This document shows, in pieces, positions 43,734 through 51,695 of a stretch of 64,000 nucleotides of DNA. Position numbers and translations under genes: made by a program. The DNA comes from LMUY01 sp964244585 (GTDB lineage Bacteria > Pseudomonadota > Alphaproteobacteria > Acetobacterales > Acetobacteraceae). The notes beneath the pieces were generated by a model. The model was not told the origin of the DNA. It ran no database searches and was given only the letters and a program-made list of their open reading frames with translations. The DNA lies in the NCBI GenBank assembly GCA_964244585.1, contig CAXTJM010000001.1, forward strand, positions 186,001 through 250,000. Direction: 5' to 3'. The first letter of the stretch is position 1. Each line of letters starts with the position of its first letter.

Positions 43734-44315
43734 CTCCGCTCGGCTGGCTGGCTTGCGGGTGCGGTATGCCGAGCCGCACCGCGCCTACCACACCCAGGCC
43801 ATATCGACACCATGCTCGCCGGGCTGGCCGGACTTGGCCCGGCCGTCGCCGACCCGGAGGCTGCAGAACTGGCCATCTGGTACCATGACGCGATCTATGA
43901 CCCGGCCGCGTCCGACAACGAAGCCCGCAGCGCCGCCCTGCTGCGAGCAGACATGACCGGACTGGCCGCCCCGGCCCTGCTGGAGTGGGCGGAGACGCTG
44001 GTGAGGCTGACTGCCGCCCACGACCTTCCGGACGGCATCCCGTCCGCTCTGGCTGCCGATGCGGCGCTGTTCCTCGACCTGGACATGGCCGTGCTCGGCT
44101 CCTCGCCTGCAGAGTACGACGCCTATGAGCGGGGCATCGCCACGGAATACGAGCCGGTCTACGGACAGCAACGGTTTGCCGCGGGCCGGGCCGCTTTCCT
44201 GTCCGGCATGCTGGACCGGCCTCAGCTCTTCCTGTCGCGGCAATGCCGGGACAGGCTCGACGCCGACGCCCGTGGCAACATGCGTCGAGCTTTGCAGAAC
44301 CTTGGCAGGCCATGA
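43720..44315 (+). pseudogene. HD-family metal-dependent phosphohydrolase, frameshifted and 5'-shortened
   Basis: The first frame gives VRYAEPHRAYHTQA, the conserved PHRxYHT start of the COG4339-like HD family. One C is missing near 43798-43802; the second frame continues HIDTMLAGLAGLG, then ELAIWYHDAIYDPAASDNEA (the HD pair), and ends LDADARGNMRRALQNLGRP. The usual 25-30 residues before RYAEPHR are also short. From ATG 43812 alone the protein would lack the first metal-binding His. It is followed by an overlapping gene (ATGA). Confidence 0.68.
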
Positions 44316-45223
44316 GCGCGCTTGCTCCCGCAGATGACGGGCACCATGCCATCGGACCCCTCGCCACAACCCGGCGCGGCTTCTTGGCGCTTGCCGTCGG
44401 CTCCCACATCGCGCTTCGGCAGGCTGGCGCTGCGGAGCGCGCGCCCATGACCCCCACCGTGTTCACGTCCGACGACATAGCCTGGCTCCGCCAAGCCCGG
44501 GCAGTGTGGGCCCGGCTGGAGTCCGGGGCGCCCGCCATCATGCCGCCGGACGTCGAGGCTGGCGCCTACATCTACCGGCAGCTCGCGACACCTGCGCCGA
44601 GTTCGCTTCCACCCGCACCGGAACGTCTCGAACCGGTGCTGTGCGCGTTCTTCCTGAACGCGACCTTCCAGCCCGGCCGCTACAGCCTGGACCCGCCGCT
44701 CCGGGACGGAGATGCCGCCGCGGCAGGCATCGCAGCGAGAACCGTCGAGGTCGGACCCGAGCACCTGCTGCTATTGAAGAACAGCCTGTGGAACGGGCCG
44801 CTGATGGATGGCAAGCGGCCCTACGGCACGCGCACGTTCTACGAGGCGGACATGGCCGAAATCCTCGGCCGGGCCACTCCGGGCGCCGCGGATGGCCAGG
44901 TTCGCTTGTCCGAGGCCGACCGGCACACCTACCAAACCATGCACCGCGCCATGCAGGCGGTGGTGCAGGCGTACATCCAGCACGCGCAATTACCGCCTGG
45001 CACCTACATCCTGCCGCGCGACGGCTGGACCGCGCCGTTCCGTCCGCTCTGCGAGCCTGTGACGCCACAGCGCCTCGCCGCCTACCAGGCGTTCTGCGAT
45101 TCGCACCCGCCGACGGAAGCATTACCGGCTCCCGACATGTCGGATCCACGGTCCCTCGACGCATTCATGCGGGCGACCACCGCAGCCTTCTGGGCCAAGG
45201 CCGCCCTGTTCGAGCCGGGCTGA
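44312..45223 (+). CDS. Hypothetical protein with Tat-like signal
   Basis: 303 aa; ATG overlaps the previous stop. LATTRRGFLALAVGSHIALR is a twin-arginine-type signal sequence. The mature part (FTSDDIAWLRQARAVWARLE ...) is not recognised; it has few cysteines and is rich in Pro/Ala. A possible partner is the next secreted protein, which starts at or near its stop codon. Confidence 0.6.
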   Translation: MSALAPADDGHHAIGPLATTRRGFLALAVGSHIALRQAGAAERAPMTPTVFTSDDIAWLRQARAVWARLESGAPAIMPPDVEAGAYIYRQLATPAPSSLPPAPERLEPVLCAFFLNATFQPGRYSLDPPLRDGDAAAAGIAARTVEVGPEHLLLLKNSLWNGPLMDGKRPYGTRTFYEADMAEILGRATPGAADGQVRLSEADRHTYQTMHRAMQAVVQAYIQHAQLPPGTYILPRDGWTAPFRPLCEPVTPQRLAAYQAFCDSHPPTEALPAPDMSDPRSLDAFMRATTAAFWAKAALFEPG

Positions 45224-45270
45224 TGGAGGCGGGCCAAGGCGCCGACAGCACCGGCTGCGAATTTCGGTTG

Positions 45271-45717
45271 ATGCCGCGCGTGATTTGCCTCGTCGTTGCC
45301 TGTGTGCTCGCGGCGTACGTTCCAGGTGGCGTTGGTGAAAGCCGCCTGTCCCGGAGCTATGACCCCCCCGGCGTCACCAGGGTTATCTTGCGCGCCGCGG
45401 CAGCCGACACCGCCAAGGCAGAACTCATCCGCGCAGGTGTGCCGATCACCGTTTCAGGCCGGACCACGGGTGGAGCGGAGGGCTATCATTCCGCGGACCC
45501 GAAATGGCGAGAGACACCGGCCGCTGAGTGGGGGCTCGATTTCGCCGCCTCGCGGTTCGGCGTCACGCTCGTCATCTCGAGCAGGAACGAGATCGGCTAC
45601 ATCCACCATCACTACGTCATCGCCGACATCGTCCTGCGGCTTCCGGCCTCGGTGGAGCTGGTCCGGCAGGCGCGTAACCTGTCGGGCAGCAGCGAGCCGG
45701 ACCTCACGCCGCCCTAG
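45271..45717 (+). CDS. Secreted protein of unknown function
   Basis: 148 aa from ATG 45271, chosen because it gives an immediate signal peptide (MPRVICLVVACVLAAYVPGG). An ATG at 45223 overlapping the previous stop (TGATG) is the alternative and would suggest translational coupling. The body (VPITVSGRTTGGAEGYHSAD ... NEIGYIHHHYVIADIVLRLP) is beta-rich, like an adhesin-type DUF4097 repeat, but no firm family. Confidence 0.55.
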   Translation: MPRVICLVVACVLAAYVPGGVGESRLSRSYDPPGVTRVILRAAAADTAKAELIRAGVPITVSGRTTGGAEGYHSADPKWRETPAAEWGLDFAASRFGVTLVISSRNEIGYIHHHYVIADIVLRLPASVELVRQARNLSGSSEPDLTPP

Positions 45718-45721
45718 CTCG

Positions 45722-46234
45722 CTAGCGATGCATGACGGGTCGCTCCCGGTTCGCCATGGCGACCTGAACGACCGACCCGGCTTCTGCGGCGAGATGCCTG
45801 GCGAGGGCGAGGAAGAAGCGTTGCACGAACAGCCTGCTGGTGCCGCCCAGCAGTGCCGTGCCCGCCAGCGCGACAGGTCCGGTGACCACGCCAGCGTAGC
45901 GCCATGCTACCACGGTCCTGGCCCTGCCTGCTTCCTTCAGTTCGACATGCGCGGTGGCCAGGCCACCGCCCAGCCAGCCACGGGCCTGCCCGGCAAGGTC
46001 GAGCGCGCGGGGCGGCACGACCTTCGACAGCCGCAGCTCGACCTCGTAGCGTCCACGCACCCGTCCGACGCCGAACGACAACGAAGCCTCGAACCGGTCG
46101 GGGTCCGGATGCACGACCCGGTCGGCACCCGGTATAAGGCACCGCAGAATGGTGGGGTCGAGCAGCGCCGACCAGAGTCGGTCGCATGAGGCTGCGACCT
46201 CCACTCGTCCTTGCCCGGAAATCGCGCGTGGCAT
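45722..46234 (-). CDS. CoxG-like SRPBCC-family protein
   Basis: 170 aa. Sequence ISGQGRVEVAASCDRLWSAL and DPTILRCLIPGADRV open the CoxG/carbon monoxide dehydrogenase subunit G fold, which binds hydrophobic ligands; the C-terminal hydrophobic segment anchors it to the membrane in Oligotropha CoxG. No CODH genes are near. It lies just downstream of the ArsR regulator on the same strand (6 bases). Confidence 0.78.
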   Translation of the reverse strand: MPRAISGQGRVEVAASCDRLWSALLDPTILRCLIPGADRVVHPDPDRFEASLSFGVGRVRGRYEVELRLSKVVPPRALDLAGQARGWLGGGLATAHVELKEAGRARTVVAWRYAGVVTGPVALAGTALLGGTSRLFVQRFFLALARHLAAEAGSVVQVAMANRERPVMHR

Positions 46235-46240
46235 CGGCGC

Positions 46241-46579
46241 CTACTTCCGCGCCGCCTCGCCGGGCCGCTTGGCCTTGGCCAGCGCGGCACTCTCGCGCTT
46301 GAGCGGGCGGCTGACCGGACAGACCTCCTGCACGAAGCCGTTCAGCGCATTGACCAGGTTCTCCTGCACCTGGCGGTAGTAGACGAACTGCCCCCGCTTC
46401 TCTGCCACCACCAGCCCGGCCGCTTCCAGCACGGAGAGATGCTGCGAGATGGACGGCTTGGACATGGCGAAGCGGGACGCGATCTCGCCCGCGTTCAGCT
46501 CGGTGTGCGCCAGATAGGCAAGGATCTGCCTGCGGACGGAGGAAGATAGGGCTTCGAACACGCGCTGCATGGGTTTCAT
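46241..46579 (-). CDS. ArsR-family winged-helix regulator
   Basis: 112 aa. MQRVFEALSSSVRRQILAYL and the recognition region SKPSISQHLSVLEAAGLVV are typical of ArsR/SdpR repressors; there is no metal-binding Cys pair in helix 3, so a non-metal signal is likely. It diverges from the desaturase gene; the 16-bp dyad at 46580-46595 abuts its ATG, so it probably represses itself and the desaturase operon. An in-frame ATG three codons later is an alternative start. Confidence 0.82.
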   Translation of the reverse strand: MKPMQRVFEALSSSVRRQILAYLAHTELNAGEIASRFAMSKPSISQHLSVLEAAGLVVAEKRGQFVYYRQVQENLVNALNGFVQEVCPVSRPLKRESAALAKAKRPGEAARK

Positions 46580-46595
46580 TTAGGCGATGAGCTAA
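46580..46595. promoter_or_regulatory. Operator 1: 16-bp dyad at the arsR-type gene start
   Basis: TTAG, eight bases, CTAA. Same overall length and ends as the second dyad 27 bases further on, suggesting two sites for the divergently encoded ArsR regulator. Confidence 0.5.
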
Positions 46596-46598
46596 CGG

Positions 46599-46627
46599 TT
46601 GACAAATGTTTCCCGCAGTCGTTTAGG
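46599..46627 (+). promoter_or_regulatory. Candidate promoter for the desaturase operon
   Basis: TTGACA at 46599-46604, 17 bases, then TTTAGG at 46622-46627; the -10 is imperfect and overlaps operator 2. Confidence 0.45.
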
Positions 46628-46638
46628 TGTGTGCCTAA
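46623..46638. promoter_or_regulatory. Operator 2: 16-bp dyad over the desaturase promoter
   Basis: TTAGG, six bases, CCTAA, perfect arms. It covers the -10 region, as expected of a repressor site. Confidence 0.55.
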
Positions 46639-46659
46639 CTAACGAATAAGGGTTGGGTC

Positions 46660-47562
46660 ATGGCATGCCTTTCCACTCCGCGGATGCGGGCCGACGCCGC
46701 CACCTCGGCCACGAAAGGGCAGGTCCTGTGGGCACCCGTTCGTTCGGTCTGGATCGGCGGCATGACGGTCGCGGCCCTAGCCCTGGTGCCGTTCGCCACG
46801 ACGCCGGGGGCCGTCCTGGTGTGGCTTGTCGGCAGCGGGGTCACCCTGTGCGCCGGGCACTCCGTCGGGCTGCACCGGCTGCTCATTCACCGCAGCCTGT
46901 CGGCGCCGCGTTGGCTGGCCTGGCTGCTGGCGTATCTCGGCACGCTCGTGGGCATGGCTGGGCCACTCGGCATGGTCCGACTGCACGACACGCGCGACTG
47001 GGCGCAACGGCAGGCGGCGTGCCACGACTATCACGCCCACCGCGCCCCGATGTGGCTGGATGCCTGGTGGCAGATGCACTGCAGCCTGCAGCTGATCGCT
47101 CCGCCCCGCTTCGTGCCGGAACCCGCTTTGGCCCGCGACCCAGTGCTATGCTGGATGGAGCGGACGTGGATGCTGCAGCAGCTGCCATGGGCTGCCCTGC
47201 TGTTCTGGCTGGGCGGGTTGCCCTGGCTGGTCTGGGGCGTGCCGGTGCGGGTGGCCGTCGGCGTCACCGGGCACTGGCTTGTCGGGCACCTGACGCATCG
47301 CCGCGGTCCACAGGGCTGGGTAGTCGACGGCGTGGCGGTGCAGGGCCACGACCTGCCCTTGGCGTCACTGGTGACCTTCGGGGAGGCCTGGCACGGCAAC
47401 CATCACGCCTGGCCGGACTCGGCGCGGCTGGGCCTGGCGCCGGGGCAGCACGACCCGGGCTGGTGGCTGTTGCTGGCGTTGCGGCGGGTTGGCCTGGTGT
47501 GGGGATTACAAACCCCGGCGACGCTGGCACCCCGCGAGGGCCTGCGCCGGGTGCCACGGTGA
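46660..47562 (+). CDS. Acyl-CoA/fatty acid desaturase (membrane di-iron)
   Basis: 300 aa. Three histidine boxes: GHSVGLHRLLIHRS, CHDYHAHRAP and EAWHGNHHAWP, spaced as in delta-9 acyl-CoA desaturases, with two pairs of membrane helices between. It would introduce a double bond into an acyl chain at the inner membrane using O2. AAGGG precedes the ATG at 46660. The stop overlaps the GTG of the next gene (GTGA). First gene of a likely operon under the ArsR regulator. Confidence 0.85.
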   Translation: MACLSTPRMRADAATSATKGQVLWAPVRSVWIGGMTVAALALVPFATTPGAVLVWLVGSGVTLCAGHSVGLHRLLIHRSLSAPRWLAWLLAYLGTLVGMAGPLGMVRLHDTRDWAQRQAACHDYHAHRAPMWLDAWWQMHCSLQLIAPPRFVPEPALARDPVLCWMERTWMLQQLPWAALLFWLGGLPWLVWGVPVRVAVGVTGHWLVGHLTHRRGPQGWVVDGVAVQGHDLPLASLVTFGEAWHGNHHAWPDSARLGLAPGQHDPGWWLLLALRRVGLVWGLQTPATLAPREGLRRVPR

Positions 47563-48311
47563 CCGGCTGGCGCCAGCCCCTTTTCGCCGCGGCACTGGTC
47601 GAGGCGGCATGCGGCCTGGCGGCGGCGGCATGGATTAATGCGTCGGGCAACGGACATCAGCCAGTCGCGGTATTCGTTGGCTGCACCCTCGCGGCCGCGA
47701 CGGCGGACATGGTGCTGGTGCCCAGTTGCGTATGGGTGCGTCGACGGGTGCTGCTCCGGCTGCTGTGTCGCGCACTCGCCGCGGCATCTACCCTGGTCGC
47801 GGCGGTGTGGCTGGCGATCTGGTCGATGGTCCCGCTATTTGCACTGGGATCGGTCGCGATCGGCACGTCTTTTGGAAATGACACCTGGAACGACGTGCAG
47901 ACGGCGATGCTGGCGGTGCCGTTTCTGGTAGCCGGGACCCTCGCCGGGCTCGGCGCGGCGTTGGCGGACCGGGTCGACGCGCAGCCCGGCATTGTCCGGG
48001 CACGCATCCGCTCGAACGTCGCAGGCGGGATCGCAGGCATGCTGTTGGTGTTGGCAATGGCTATAGCGTCCGGCTTCGGTGGCGGGGCGCGATCGCAACC
48101 CGACACATGGTGGCCTTTGATGGTGCTGATGCCCTTTGTGCTCCTGATTGGCGGTAGTTTCCGCCACGCCTTGATGGCGCGCGACGCCGTGCGCACCGGA
48201 GCGGCGCTGGCCATCCCCGGCCGGATGGTCCAGGCGGCGCTGGCGTGCTGCGGCGCCTGCGTCGCCCTGGCGGCAGCAGCCGCGTTCGCACCGGCCTCGC
48301 TGTTCGACTGA
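47559..48311 (+). CDS. Multi-pass membrane protein of unknown function
   Basis: 250 aa from GTG 47559, overlapping the desaturase stop by 4 bases. About six transmembrane helices (for example LVAAVWLAIWSMVPLFALGS and GGIAGMLLVLAMAIASGFGG). No recognised motif. Tight coupling to the desaturase suggests a joint role in lipid modification or transport. Confidence 0.65.
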   Translation: MTGWRQPLFAAALVEAACGLAAAAWINASGNGHQPVAVFVGCTLAAATADMVLVPSCVWVRRRVLLRLLCRALAAASTLVAAVWLAIWSMVPLFALGSVAIGTSFGNDTWNDVQTAMLAVPFLVAGTLAGLGAALADRVDAQPGIVRARIRSNVAGGIAGMLLVLAMAIASGFGGGARSQPDTWWPLMVLMPFVLLIGGSFRHALMARDAVRTGAALAIPGRMVQAALACCGACVALAAAAAFAPASLFD

Positions 48312-48342
48312 CCCGCTCGCCATCTCCCACACGGACGCCCCT

Positions 48343-49896
48343 ATGAACATCCTCCTGGTCAACCCGCCCTACATCTCGCTCACCTCAGCGCACGGGGTCG
48401 GGCACCAGGTGCCCCTCGGATTGCTGTGCGTCGGGGGGCCGCTGCTCGATGCCGGTCACACCGTCCACCTGCTGGACGCCGAGCGCCATCGCCTGACCGG
48501 CACCGCGCTGGTCGACGCCATCGCCAAGGCGCAGCCCGACATCGTTATGACCGGCCATGCCGGATCCACCCCGGCGCATCCGGCGTGCCTGCAGGTGATG
48601 GCCGCGGCCAAGGCCGCGTGCCCCGGCGCGGTCACGGTCTATGGCGGTCCGTATCCCACCTACCACGCCGACGACATCCTCGCGGGGCATCCGGAGGTGG
48701 ACGTGATCGTGCGTGGCGAGGGCGAAGCGGTAGCCCTGTCCCTGGTCACCGCACTGGCAGCCGGAGCCGACCTGACCGGTGTGGCTGGCATCGCGTTCCG
48801 TTGCAACGGAACCACCGTGACAAGCCCCGGCGCGCCATCCATCGCAGACCTGAACGCCTGGCGCGTCGGCTGGGAGCTGATCGGCGACTGGGACCTCTAC
48901 CAGTGCTTCGGGCTCGGCCGGGCCGCCATCGTGCAGTTCTCGCGTGGCTGCCCGCACAGCTGCTCCTACTGCGGGCAATACCAGTTCTGGACGCGGTGGC
49001 GCTTCCGCGACCCGGTGCGCGTGGCGGCCGAGATCGCCTGGCTGCACCGCACCCACGGCGTCATGTTCGTGGACCTGGCGGACGAGAACCCCACTTCCTC
49101 CAAGCGCATGTGGCGTGCCCTGCTCGAGGCGCTGGTGGCGGAGGACGTGCCGGTGAAGCTGTTCGCCACCATCCGGGCCACTGACATCGTGCGTGACGCC
49201 GACCTGCTGCCGCTCGCCCGCCAGGCCGGGCTGATCTGCGTGCTGATGGGCATCGAGACCACGGACCCGACGACGCTCGCCGCCATCCGCAAGGGGTCCA
49301 CCGTCAAGGAGGACCAGCGGGCGGTGGCGCTGCTGCGGCAGGCTGGCATCCTGTCCATGCTGGGCCACATCGTGGGCTTCGAGGAGGAGCGGCCCCGCGA
49401 CACCCTTCGCGCGACCCGGCAGGTGATGGCCTACGACCCCGACCTGCTGAACGCCATGTACGTCACGCCGCACCGCTGGTCCGACTGGACCTCGGTCAAC
49501 GGCGCACGGCAGGTGATCCAGGAGGATGTGGCGCGCTGGGATTATCGCCACCAGCTGCTGCAAACACGGCATATGGCGCCCTGGCAGGTGTTCGTCGCCG
49601 TCAAGCTGATGGAGGTTGCCGTCCACCTGCGTCCCCGCGCGCTATGGCGCGTATTGGCCCATCCCGACCGTGGCTTGCGGCGACACCTGCGATGGTGCTT
49701 CCGCAACAGCGCCCGGGTTTGGCTGGCGGAAGTCGTCGAGTTCATCTGGCGTACCCGGCGGCCAATCCGGCCCATGACCTTGGCGCAATGGTTCGCGCCG
49801 CCCACGCCACCAGCGCTTCGCAGCAGCCGAACCGACCTGCCAAACCACAGTCGTTTGACCGAGGGAACGGTCCATGCAGAGGTCCCGGTGCGCTGA
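48343..49896 (+). CDS. B12-binding radical SAM protein, BchE/P-methylase-like
   Basis: 517 aa. The N-terminal cobalamin-binding Rossmann domain starts MNILLVNPPY and contains VYGGPYPTYHADDIL and VDVIVRGEGEA. The radical SAM core has FSRGCPHSCSYCGQYQFW (CxxxCxxC at about residue 205), then DLADENPTSS as in BchE, which has LADEEPT. The N-terminus (GVGHQVPLGLLCVGGPLLDA) differs from bona fide BchE and no other bch genes are present, so cyclase function is not supported. It could methylate or rearrange a lipid or tetrapyrrole. It lies 31 bases after the membrane protein gene. Confidence 0.82.
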   Translation: MNILLVNPPYISLTSAHGVGHQVPLGLLCVGGPLLDAGHTVHLLDAERHRLTGTALVDAIAKAQPDIVMTGHAGSTPAHPACLQVMAAAKAACPGAVTVYGGPYPTYHADDILAGHPEVDVIVRGEGEAVALSLVTALAAGADLTGVAGIAFRCNGTTVTSPGAPSIADLNAWRVGWELIGDWDLYQCFGLGRAAIVQFSRGCPHSCSYCGQYQFWTRWRFRDPVRVAAEIAWLHRTHGVMFVDLADENPTSSKRMWRALLEALVAEDVPVKLFATIRATDIVRDADLLPLARQAGLICVLMGIETTDPTTLAAIRKGSTVKEDQRAVALLRQAGILSMLGHIVGFEEERPRDTLRATRQVMAYDPDLLNAMYVTPHRWSDWTSVNGARQVIQEDVARWDYRHQLLQTRHMAPWQVFVAVKLMEVAVHLRPRALWRVLAHPDRGLRRHLRWCFRNSARVWLAEVVEFIWRTRRPIRPMTLAQWFAPPTPPALRSSRTDLPNHSRLTEGTVHAEVPVR

Positions 49897-50407
49897 CGGA
49901 TGGACAGACAGATTGCAGGGCAGATACGTCGTCGAACTGCGCTACACCGAACCGGTCCTGCGCCGAGCCGTCCGCGTGTTCGTCTCACGCCGTCTGCTGC
50001 GACGGGGATGGCTGTGGCTGGCGGCCGGTCTGCTGCTGACGAGCCTGGTCCTGGGCTGGTTGACGGGCCCGTCCTTCGCCGCGGGGTGGGCGTTGGCCAG
50101 CCTCGTCTTCCTGGTGGCCCTCGTGGCCGCGGTGTGGCGGGCGCATTACACCAACACGGTCGGGCGCTACCGTGCCATGGACCCGCCCACGGCGCGGTTT
50201 ACCTTCGACGCGGCCGCCATGACCGTCGCCTCCTCTCTCGGGGAGAGCACGCTGCCTTGGTCGAGCTTCACCGCCGTATGGGAGATCGACGGCGCATGGA
50301 TGCTGTTCCTGGCGCCGAACCAGTTCATGACCCTTCCGACGGCCGATCTATGCGCTGAAGCGCAGGCGTTCCTCCGCACCAGGCTCCCGGAGGCAACCCA
50401 TGGCTGA
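49874..50407 (+). CDS. YcxB-like membrane protein
   Basis: 177 aa. ATG 49874, inside the end of the radical SAM gene, has GAGGGA at good spacing. Two central hydrophobic segments (WLWLAAGLLLTSLVLGWLTG; WALASLVFLVALVAAVWRAH) are followed by a soluble domain with ESTLPWSSFTAVWEIDGAWM and LFLAPNQFMTLPT, the YcxB-like C-terminal pattern. Function unknown; coupled to its neighbours. Confidence 0.6.
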   Translation: MQRSRCADGWTDRLQGRYVVELRYTEPVLRRAVRVFVSRRLLRRGWLWLAAGLLLTSLVLGWLTGPSFAAGWALASLVFLVALVAAVWRAHYTNTVGRYRAMDPPTARFTFDAAAMTVASSLGESTLPWSSFTAVWEIDGAWMLFLAPNQFMTLPTADLCAEAQAFLRTRLPEATHG

Positions 50408-50531
50408 CAGGCGCCTGCTGCACCGGCTTTGCACAGCGACGTCGTCGGTGGCCCTGCTCGCGCTGCGGTCTTCGGAGTTCGAGCAAGTCGCGGCCGAGAC
50501 GCGCACGCATCCGCCGGCTCTGTCGCCGTGA
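50400..50531 (+). CDS. Possible 43-residue coupled small protein
   Basis: ATG 50400 overlaps the previous stop by 8 bases and its own TGA overlaps the next GTG by 4 bases. MADRRLLHRLCTATSSVALL suggests a short amphipathic or weak signal segment. It may be a genuine microprotein or only a re-initiation bridge. Confidence 0.3.
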   Translation: MADRRLLHRLCTATSSVALLALRSSEFEQVAAETRTHPPALSP

Positions 50532-50881
50532 CGGCGGGCGGGGCTGGGACGACGTTGCGGCGGCAGATGGTCAAGGCAGGTATCGCCGCGGGCCTCGTCG
50601 CCTTGGCCGGGCTGTTGGCTTTCGGACTGCCGGGCGCCCTCGTGCTGGAAGCCGCAACGCCGTTGGCGCGCCTGTTCACCACCCATCAGCTCGACGCGGA
50701 CCAGGCATGGCCCGCCGCAATCGGGATCAGTGCCGTGGGTCCGTTCGCCCTGGTGCCTGCCTATCTCGTTCTTGCCCGGCTCACCGCCTCGCACTGGGTG
50801 CGCGTTGCGGGCACGCTGGCGCTGACCCTCCTGGCGGACGTGCTGGGCAGCGTACTCGACCTGCTGCTCGCTGCCGGTTGA
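50528..50881 (+). CDS. Small membrane protein
   Basis: 117 aa from GTG 50528. Three hydrophobic helices (AGIAAGLVALAGLLAFGLPG; ISAVGPFALVPAYLVLARLT; LALTLLADVLGSVLDLLLAA). Last tightly linked gene of the desaturase/radical SAM run. Unknown function. Confidence 0.5.
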   Translation: MTAGGAGTTLRRQMVKAGIAAGLVALAGLLAFGLPGALVLEAATPLARLFTTHQLDADQAWPAAIGISAVGPFALVPAYLVLARLTASHWVRVAGTLALTLLADVLGSVLDLLLAAG

Positions 50882-50941
50882 TAGGTGGCGAGCTGGGCCG
50901 CCGTCGGCCATGCTACCGAACCACCCCAGTGTGAGCACCCG

Positions 50942-51646
50942 ATGACCACTTTTCTACAGCGAACAACGCTTGCATTGCTGCTCCTCTCCACGGCGGCGCT
51001 GTCGGCTTGCGGCGACGACGACGCGACGCAGCGCAAGGCCTTCGTCGCCTTCCTGCAGACCCGCATCGTCGACAAGCCCGGCATCCACGTGCCGCACCCG
51101 ACGGCCGACGAGACCAAGGCATGGGGCGGCTATGCCCAGCAATATGCCATCATCACCGGCTTCAACGACGAGTTGAGCCAGCACGTGACGGCACCGATGA
51201 ATCAGGCCATCGCCCGTGGCTCGATCACCTCGCTCCAGGACCTGGTGACCCGGCGCGCCGACCTGGTCGAGGTGCGCCGTGGCATGGGCATGATTCGAGC
51301 TGATTTGGACAAGCAGTTCGCCAATGCCGAAGCGGTGCACGCCTCGCTCAAGCAGCCGCCCGACCTGAAACCAGTGTTCGATGCAGCCTACGAGCGGGAT
51401 GTCGCCGGTCCGGCGCACGCATTCCAGACCGCCCTTCCAGTGGCGGACGACGCCGTTGCCGCGGCGGTGGACCTCGGCGACTTCCTCGTGCAGCACCACG
51501 ACAAGATCATCCTGCAAGGTGCACAGGTCCAGGTCTCCGACCCTGCCCTGCAACGGGACCTCAGCGCCCGGCTGTCCGCCCTGAACGCCAAGGGACAAGC
51601 TGCACAGTCCGCCCAGCAGCGTCTGCAGACGCTGGTCGAGGGGTAG
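50942..51646 (+). CDS. DUF3053-family lipoprotein
   Basis: 234 aa from ATG 50942. Lipobox LSTAALSAC gives a lipid-anchored Cys near residue 23. The mature protein QRKAFVAFLQTRIVDKPGIH, then AQQYAIITGFN, is the DUF3053 (YiaF-like) signature. Likely outer-membrane or periplasm-facing lipoprotein of unknown role. It follows the membrane protein gene by 60 bases on the same strand. Confidence 0.78.
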   Translation: MTTFLQRTTLALLLLSTAALSACGDDDATQRKAFVAFLQTRIVDKPGIHVPHPTADETKAWGGYAQQYAIITGFNDELSQHVTAPMNQAIARGSITSLQDLVTRRADLVEVRRGMGMIRADLDKQFANAEAVHASLKQPPDLKPVFDAAYERDVAGPAHAFQTALPVADDAVAAAVDLGDFLVQHHDKIILQGAQVQVSDPALQRDLSARLSALNAKGQAAQSAQQRLQTLVEG

Positions 51647-51695
51647 ACCGATTGGACCATGGCCCTGCCGTCACGAACCGACCGAGGCAAGATAA

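Noticed and set aside
48343..49896. Bacteriochlorophyll cyclase BchE
   Set aside because: The N-terminal domain differs and no photosynthesis genes are in the window.
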